From assembly GCA_025201705.1 (NCBI GenBank), contig MU616925.1:17740-31448 (forward strand): a DNA stretch of 13,709 bases, in the 5' to 3' direction. The notes below the pieces were generated by a model that worked only from the letters and a program-made list of their open reading frames with translations, was not told the DNA's origin and did no database searches. Of this stretch, positions 9,184 through 13,709 are shown one piece after another. Numbering within the stretch: position 1 is the first letter of the stretch; each line of letters opens with the position of its first letter. A program made the position numbers and the translations under genes. The DNA is from Dissophora ornata (taxonomy: Eukaryota > Mortierellomycota > Mortierellomycetes > Mortierellales > Mortierellaceae).

Positions 9184-9831
9184 CCGATGATGGGAATATC
9201 AGCCTTCTGCTACCGTCTTTCCATGGAATTTGCCTCACTGGATATATCTCCAATACTTTTCTCTCTCATTAACTTTTCGTCCTGCTGACCCAAGTCAGAG
9301 AAACATTATAATCCTCGGACTTGCGTAGACTACTGCCCTGGCTCATTATACCTGGTAAATGGCTTGTGTTTCTTGTGCGACGGAGGACCTTGCATAAATT
9401 GCTCTTGCTTCTTTACCACCCTCAACCCAGACTAAAGAAAAAATCCTCGGAGAACAGAATGACCCTATGTCAAAGGCAATTGCTCAAAAAGAGAATCCAG
9501 GCCCAGATTTTATGTTCCTGATACAACTCTATCGATTCATCTAATACGCATGATCTCCCTTTTTTTTTTTACAGATATTGTATGTAGCAACGTGCTACTT
9601 GTGCGCTGAAGGTTTGTATGACTCCTAGGATGGTTCTGGGTACTCCAACTTTCCATGCACATATCATCTACAGGCTTTCCGCGCGGAGAAATCTATGAGA
9701 GGGCCTTTTTAGTCCGTCGTGGCTAGGAACTGAACTGTCTACAGTACAGGCCACGTTCATTCCTGCTAGATTTTTAAAGTTCGTAGTGTTTGTGTCAGAT
9801 TAGCAATTTCGACTAACAGGAAGGTGCACGT
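9184..9831. promoter_or_regulatory. Upstream region of the left peptidase gene, within the inverted repeat arm
   Basis: About 650 bases with no supported gene. It matches 10068-10870 in reverse complement with many substitutions and small indels. Open frames here are short and not conserved between the arms. It is the likely regulatory region of the left peptidase gene. It contains one copy of the GATTTCTCCGCGCGGAAAG unit (about 9675-9695) that is multiplied in the other arm. Confidence 0.5.
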
Positions 9832-9860
9832 CTGTTATCCGATGAGAGACTGAACAATAT

Positions 9861-9968
9861 ATGTCCCACCCACACCTCTCCTTCGATCTTGAGCAACAAG
9901 GCGCTCAGTCTCACCCCCAGAAGATAAAGGATGGATCCGACGACTTCATGAACCTTACATCAAAGTAA
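9861..9968 (+). CDS. Small ORF (35 residues) in the loop of the inverted repeat
   Basis: ATG at 9861, stop TAA at 9966-9968. The product is hydrophilic, runs MSHPHLSFDLEQQ to DDFMNLTSK, and has no membrane segment. Codon choice looks like the genuine genes nearby, with many C-ending third positions in its first half. It fills more than half of the 198-bp single-copy loop, and an AATAAA lies 43 bases after its stop. I do not recognise a family. It could be a short gene, or the last exon or remnant of a larger gene whose other parts were lost when the flanks were replaced by the arms. No TATA box is evident upstream, because only eleven bases separate it from the left arm. Confidence 0.35.
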   Translation: MSHPHLSFDLEQQGAQSHPQKIKDGSDDFMNLTSK

Positions 9969-10010
9969 TTGCGTTAAGTTTATTTAAGGTGTCTGAATTT
10001 CGGTGAACAG

Positions 10011-10016
10011 AATAAA
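10011..10016 (+). terminator. Possible polyadenylation signal in the loop
   Basis: AATAAA 43 bases after the stop of the small ORF, inside the single-copy loop. It fits a transcript end for that ORF but could be chance in A/T-rich sequence. Confidence 0.3.
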
Positions 10017-10199
10017 AGATGACACATGTATAAAAAAGTATTGTTTTGTCTCTCATCGGATAACAGGCTTACATCTTCCTGTTAGTCGAAATCGCTAATC
10101 CGACGCAAGACTACGAACTTTAAAATCATGCAGGAATGAACGTGGCCTAGATAGTTCAGTTCCTAGCCATCGACGGACGAAAACCAAGGCCTCTCTCAT

Positions 10200-10370
10200 A
10201 GATTTCTCCGCGCGGAAAGCCTGTAGATGATACGTACAGAACCCTTGCAGATTTCTCCGCGTGAAAATCTCGCATAGAAACGCTGCATATTTCTCTATAT
10301 GACATGTACACACAGAAATGTTGCAGATTTTCCCGCGTGGAAAGCCCCTAGATGATGTGCGCATGGAAAG
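10200..10370 (+). repeat. Degenerate tandem repeat of about 38-49 bp units (four copies), right arm only
   Basis: Units start at about 10200, 10249, 10287 and 10325. Each begins AGATTTCTCCGCGYGGAAAG or a decayed version, and the first three end in GC. The middle two are 38 bp, and the fourth rejoins the sequence shared with the left arm (GATGATGTGCGCATGG). The left arm has one unit at the matching place, so the array expanded (or contracted) after the arms separated. An 89-codon minus-strand frame across it is a by-product of the repeat. Confidence 0.65.
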
Positions 10371-10899
10371 TCGGAGTGCCCAGAACCATCCTAGGAGTCA
10401 TGCAAACCTTTAGAGCACAAGTAGCGCGTTGCTAGACATACAATCTGAAAAAAAAATGAGAGATCATGCAACACGGTCCGTCCGCATTACATAAATCGAT
10501 GGAGCTGTGTCAGGAACATAAAATCTGAGCTTGGATTCTCTTTTGAGCAATTGCCTTTGACGTGGAGTCATTCTCTTCGTCGGAGGGTTTTTTTTCTTTA
10601 GTCCTTTAGTCTGAGTTGAGTTGCGTAAGAAGCAAGAGCGCTTTATGCAAGATCCTCCGTCGCACAAGAAACACGAGTCATTTACTAGGCAGAATGAGGC
10701 AGGGTAGTAGTCTACTCAAGTCCGAAGATTATGATGTTTCTCTAACTTGCACGCCTGGGTACCTAGGTCAGCAGGACGAAAAGTTGATGCGAGAGAGAAG
10801 CATTGGAGATATATCCAGTGAGGCAAATTTCATGGAAAGACGGTAGCAGAAGGCAGATATTCTCATCATCGGCATAATGCCCGTTGCATTTCCTCGACC
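10371..10899. promoter_or_regulatory. Upstream region of the right peptidase gene
   Basis: No supported gene. It is homologous in reverse complement to about 9150-9650 of the left arm, with scattered substitutions. The place where the left copy has TATAAAA reads CATAATG here (about 10873-10879). Short open frames (10464-10667, 10616-10846) are not preserved between the arms. Confidence 0.45.
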
Positions 10900-10955
10900 C
10901 TCTCGCTTCCTCACTTCCTCACTTCCTCACTTCCTCTCTTCCTCTCTTCCTCACT
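10900..10955 (+). repeat. CTTCCTCA/CTTCCTCT tandem repeat in the 5' leader of the right peptidase gene
   Basis: About six units of CTTCCTCA or CTTCCTCT, 75-130 bases before the ATG at 11032. It is the counterpart of 9101-9154, with a different arrangement of unit variants, as expected of replication slippage. Confidence 0.8.
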
Positions 10956-11031
10956 CCCCTTTACCTGAACAAACAACACAACAAGCTTCACTACATATCT
11001 TCAACTCACTCCAATACAAAATCAGGCGACC

Positions 11032-12618
11032 ATGTTGGGCTATGTTCCTCTCGGCTATAGCAACAGCGAATTGCAATCCGACTCCCTTCCTTCCGACCCT
11101 GTCGACCGTTCGGAGATTACCATCATCACTATTCGCGTGCGCTCTGTTGGAGACATCCGGGCGCTAGAACAAAAGGTTTACGAGCTAAGCAAGGAAAAGC
11201 TCGAGGATAGGACCTTTCTCACTCACGAGCAGCTTGCTGAGCAATACGGTGCTTCTGCGCAGGACTTGGATCTCGTTGAGCAGCATGCGCAGAAGCATAG
11301 CGTCAGTGCCCTCCGTCGAAGCGCAGCAGAGCGGTCGATCGTCCTGAAAGGGACACTAGGCAATCTGTTGGACGCCTTCCCTGCCGAGGTTGTGATGTGT
11401 GGTCACAGTACTGGCACCTATCGCGCACGGCGTGGTGAAATCTACGTTCCCCTAGGCCTCGACAATATCATTATCGGTATCTTCGGGTATGACACACGCC
11501 CCAATCTGAGGCACGGGTCTCGCCAGCAGGCCATGGCAGTAGGCGGTCCAGGTCGTAGGAAAGGCGTTGCTGCATATGAATACGCCAAACGCTACAATTT
11601 CCCGACCACAGCCAATGGTGTTCCCCTAGATGGCTCAGGACAAACTATCGCCCTCATCGAACTTGACGGCGGTTTTAGGATGAGTGATCTCGAAATTTAC
11701 TTTAAGGAGATTGATGTCCCCCTTCCAAGCATCGTCGCCGTCGACGTTGGACTGGGAAATGTTCCAAGCGGCAATGCGTATGTTGATGGCGAGGTGATGC
11801 TCGACATAGAGGTTGCTGGAGCAGTCGCGCCCAAGGCCGATATTGCTGTCTACTTTGGACCCAACATCGGGAGCCAGGGGTTCATAGCGGCTATCAGAGC
11901 TGCCATCTATGACACACAACGCAAACCGAGTGTCATTTCTATCAGCTGGGGTATTCCGGAGGATCCCGCCAATCAGCAGGCAATGAACGAGTTCCACCAA
12001 CTGTTCCTAGACGCCGCGGCATTGGGCATCACTGTTTGTGTTGCTTCGGGAGACTATGGCACAGCAGACATGCCACCCGACATCTGGGATGGCCACATCC
12101 ACGTCGACCATCCTGCAGCTGACCCCCTGGTGCTCAGCTGTGGTGGCACCCAAATTGACGAGCACGGGAATGATATTGTTTGGAATAGAGGTGGTAGTGC
12201 AAGCGGAGGTGGAATCAGCAAGATATTCCCAGTGCCTGATTACCAGTTAGGCGCCAATCTTCCAGCCTCGATTGACAAGGGCGAGCCTAGTCATGGTCGC
12301 GGTGTGCCAGATATTGCTATGTGTGCAACGAATTATTTCACACGTACCGATGGAAAGGAGGAGGTTTCGAGTGGCACAAGCGCCGTCGCTCCCCTCATGG
12401 CTGCTCTTGTAGCTCGGTTGAATCAGGCGAAGAAGAAGAATGTTGGTTTCATGAATCCGTTCTTTTACGCCAACGCTCACAAAGGCATTGTTCACGATGT
12501 CACGGTTGGCGACAACGCAATCCCAGGCAAATCTCCAGGTTATAAGGCAGGACCTGGCTGGAATGCCTGTACAGGCCTGGGAACCATAGATGGAATGGCT
12601 ATTTTGAAGAATCTCTAA
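11032..12618 (+). CDS. S53 family serine-carboxyl peptidase (sedolisin/kumamolisin type), right copy
   Basis: Intronless, 528 residues, paralog of the left gene. It has the same prodomain and catalytic domain order. The catalytic set is complete: Glu254 and Asp258 (DGEVMLDIEVAG), oxyanion Asp341 (ASGDYG) and Ser450 (SGTSAVAP), so it should be active. A shared C-terminal calcium-site region is present (HDVTVGDN, GPGWNACTGLG). Compared with the left copy it lacks three residues at the N-terminus and about six just before the catalytic Glu (VPSGN-AYVDGEV against the longer VKVKDDLVAWYDGEV). By eye the last 205 residues differ at about 18 positions, while the prodomain differs far more. The start is the ATG at 11032. 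The ATG of the left copy is destroyed here (ATCAGGCGACC against ATCATGGCGACC), and the new ATG arises from the codon AAG of the left copy. No signal peptide is seen. Confidence 0.92.
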   Translation: MLGYVPLGYSNSELQSDSLPSDPVDRSEITIITIRVRSVGDIRALEQKVYELSKEKLEDRTFLTHEQLAEQYGASAQDLDLVEQHAQKHSVSALRRSAAERSIVLKGTLGNLLDAFPAEVVMCGHSTGTYRARRGEIYVPLGLDNIIIGIFGYDTRPNLRHGSRQQAMAVGGPGRRKGVAAYEYAKRYNFPTTANGVPLDGSGQTIALIELDGGFRMSDLEIYFKEIDVPLPSIVAVDVGLGNVPSGNAYVDGEVMLDIEVAGAVAPKADIAVYFGPNIGSQGFIAAIRAAIYDTQRKPSVISISWGIPEDPANQQAMNEFHQLFLDAAALGITVCVASGDYGTADMPPDIWDGHIHVDHPAADPLVLSCGGTQIDEHGNDIVWNRGGSASGGGISKIFPVPDYQLGANLPASIDKGEPSHGRGVPDIAMCATNYFTRTDGKEEVSSGTSAVAPLMAALVARLNQAKKKNVGFMNPFFYANAHKGIVHDVTVGDNAIPGKSPGYKAGPGWNACTGLGTIDGMAILKNL

Positions 12619-12662
12619 GTCTTCAAAATCATTAACTGTGTTGGATATGGCGAACAAAAGAG

Positions 12663-12668
12663 AATAAA
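12663..12668 (+). terminator. Polyadenylation signal of the right peptidase gene
   Basis: AATAAA 44 bases after the TAA stop, in the same relative position as in the left copy. Confidence 0.5.
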
Positions 12669-12717
12669 AAAAATTGAGGAGTAAGGATTCCAAAAAAAAC
12701 CCCTCCACTCATGAGTA

Positions 12718-13041
12718 CTGCCTTCACGTCATCAATGATAATGAGCCTCAAAACCGGCTTTATTATACGACGTTCAAGATAGCATACTAGGGCAACTACT
12801 TTGAGCTCACCTCAGCCATCCGCAACATGGCAGCTTCAGATAGGAGGAGCTACAAAGTCGTCTTCTCTATCTCTGCATCGCAGATGAACGTCTTTGACCA
12901 AAAAGCCTTATCTGATTTCATGACGACGGTGGACGTGAAGGGGCCTGCCATGGATATCGCTAACACGTCATTGGGTACGGTGCATCTTACGGTACCATTG
13001 AAGACAAGTCAGCCCCTACAGTGTATCAGCTTTGCGGGATA
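12718..13041 (+). pseudogene. 3' part of the broken DUF3712 paralog (inner piece of exon 3)
   Basis: The decayed DUF3712 copy resumes just beyond the right arm. ELTSAIRNMAASD against NLTSAVWNQTASD, then an FD-x-A-F-based match, then DIANTSLGTVHLTVPL against DSVVTTSMGIVRLKVP, and CISFAG against GIGFAS. Together these correspond to about residues 438-524 of the intact protein, with weaker similarity upstream to about residue 408. A TAG (12788-12790) replaces the Lys of LIYKG, and a TAA at 13040 is followed by a frame change. Faint similarity in another frame may reach about 13110. It has the same strand and order as the 5' piece, so both belong to one gene. Roughly the first 175-180 codons of exon 3 and intron 2 are missing, replaced by the peptidase repeat. 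The 71-codon open frame here (from ATG 12827) is a fragment, not a gene. Confidence 0.75.
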
Positions 13042-13133
13042 AAATCTGCACTACCAACGGTACGAATGTTTACGCTAGTACCGCTGACTGACAAGGGCTT
13101 TGCGTTCACTCACAGACAGCAGGCAACACGACT

Positions 13134-13709
13134 ATGTCGTCAGGTACAGAAGCTCCATGTGATGAATCCCCCAATAGCGGAGAGTGGGTGGGTACGGACG
13201 ATGACGAGAACGAGGAAGAGGAATGGAGTGGAGATGGAGAGGAAAAAAGAGGACGTGAGGGTGTGTCTAAAGAAAAAGGAAAAGGAAAAAAGGCGGAGAG
13301 CGACAAGAGGCATCTGCCCAACACATCCTTGCAAGTCACAAAAGATTTTTTCACACGGCCAGACAAAAACCACGCCCAGATGGGCCTAGTAGTTACAGCA
13401 ACACCACTCCGGATTCACCTTCAACACAATGTTCCACCCCACCCCTGTTATTTGTCTCCAACACACCGCACACTACATCACTGCCATCATCCCCACACAT
13501 ATCCCCGTTTATTATATCGCCCACCCCTACCTCTACCCCTACCCCTACCCCTACCCCTACGGATACCGCCACAGATGACGTCAAGGCACGCGCCCTCGCG
13601 GAACTGACCAGTCAATACGACCAGCAAATTAAGTACGCTCGGGTTAGCTACATTAAGCGTCAACACACCATCACCACCGAATTACAACAGAAGGTGGTCC
13701 GGAAGCAAG
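13134..13709 (+). CDS. Unresolved low-complexity gene, 5' part (runs off the right edge)
   Basis: Two plus-strand frames look coding. From ATG 13134 the first gives an acidic segment (DDDENEEEEW near residues 23-32) followed by Lys-rich sequence. A second frame, open from about 13272 to the edge, gives a Ser/Thr/Pro-rich stretch with TPTPTPTPT, then DDVKARALAELTSQYDQQ and a Lys/Gln-rich, possibly helical segment to the last base. Joining them needs an intron of length 2 modulo 3 or a frameshift. Candidate donors (GTGAGG at 13255, GTGGGT at 13184) and acceptors (CTAG and TTACAG near 13389-13398) do not give a clear single answer. I do not recognise the family. The style (acidic, then STP-rich linker, then charged helix) suits a cytosolic or nuclear regulatory protein. 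The gene must continue to the right. Confidence 0.35.
13522..13560. repeat. ACCCCT tandem repeat (TPTPTP-coding, G-quadruplex-prone on the minus strand)
   Basis: Six or so CCCTAC units, one of them CTCTAC. In the likely coding frame they read Thr-Pro repeated. The complementary strand has five GGGG runs separated by TA, plus one GAGG. The unit is CCCTAC, not a standard telomere repeat, and unique sequence with an open frame follows. Confidence 0.75.

Larger units (their letters stand above)
7356..9850. repeat. Left arm of a giant inverted repeat (about 2.5 kb)
   Basis: Read as reverse complement, this segment matches 10049-12686 in the same order: 19-bp core, upstream region, CTTCCTCA tract, whole peptidase gene and polyadenylation region. 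Its inner end is the 19 bp at 9832-9850, a perfect inverse match to 10049-10067. The outer end fades in T/A-rich sequence near 7356-7372. Similarity is high in the last third of the gene and lower with indels elsewhere, so the duplication is not brand new. Confidence 0.85.
10049..12686. repeat. Right arm of the giant inverted repeat (about 2.6 kb)
   Basis: This is the inverted counterpart of 7356-9850. The inner 19 bp (10049-10067) match 9850-9832 perfectly as reverse complement. The arm carries the right peptidase gene and its AATAAA, and it ends near 12686 in A-rich sequence. It is about 140 bp longer than the left arm, mostly because of extra repeat units at 10200-10370. Confidence 0.85.

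Noticed and set aside
10095..10364. 89-codon minus-strand ORF
   Set aside because: It is produced by the tandem repeat, and the left arm has no equivalent frame.
10200..10370. CRISPR-like array
   Set aside because: Units are degenerate and directly abutting, with no constant repeat plus unique spacer pattern; the setting is eukaryotic.
7356..12686. Classical DNA transposon with long terminal inverted repeats
   Set aside because: No transposase or target-site duplication is visible, and the arms contain whole host-type peptidase genes with their promoters.
12827..13042. 71-codon ORF as an independent gene
   Set aside because: It aligns to an inner segment of the DUF3712 protein and continues upstream through a stop, so it is a pseudogene fragment.
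13522..13560. CCCTAC repeat as telomere sequence
   Set aside because: The unit is not a usual CCCTAA-type repeat, only about six copies are present, and unique open-frame sequence follows.

Overview
The window looks like nuclear DNA of a filamentous fungus, most likely an early-diverging (Mortierella-like) one. The reasons are short GT-AG introns with CTAAC/CTAAT-type branch sites, pyrimidine-rich leaders in front of genes, AATAAA-type 3' ends, a full-length DUF3712 membrane protein with an acidic cytosolic tail, and leaderless S53 (sedolisin) peptidases. The lineage is an inference from gene types, not from a marker gene.

Layout. (1) Positions 1-304, minus strand: first coding exon of an AP-3 adaptor complex delta subunit, with its first intron running off the left edge. 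(2) About 305-2450: intergenic; one weak 110-codon open frame (579-935) is followed by an AATAAA. (3) 2679-6029, plus: a three-exon, 790-residue single-pass DUF3712 protein. An in-frame TAG ends it, but the same frame continues with protein-like sequence for 66 more residues, to 6230. (4) About 6375-7247 and 12718-13041, plus: two pieces of a second, tandem DUF3712 copy. It is broken by stops and frameshifts and still carries traces of the intron-exon structure.

(5) About 7356-12686, between those two pieces: a very large inverted repeat. Its arms are about 2.5 and 2.6 kb, and each carries one intact S53 peptidase gene. The two genes point away from each other, with start codons exactly 2,000 bp apart. 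A 198-bp single-copy loop holds a clean 35-codon small ORF with a downstream AATAAA. (6) 13134-13709: an unresolved, probably coding low-complexity region (acidic, then Ser/Thr/Pro-rich, then Lys/Gln-rich) that runs off the right edge.

How the parts fit: the DUF3712 gene duplicated in tandem, and the second copy was then split or replaced in its middle by the peptidase inverted repeat. The two peptidase copies have since diverged. The left copy keeps an apparent TATA box and the presumed ancestral ATG. The right copy has lost both and uses a new ATG nine bases downstream, yet keeps all catalytic residues. The proteins are far more alike in the C-terminal half than in the prodomain. The most interesting points are the inverted repeat and its insertion into the DUF3712 paralog, the start-codon turnover, the TAG extension, and the small ORF in the loop.
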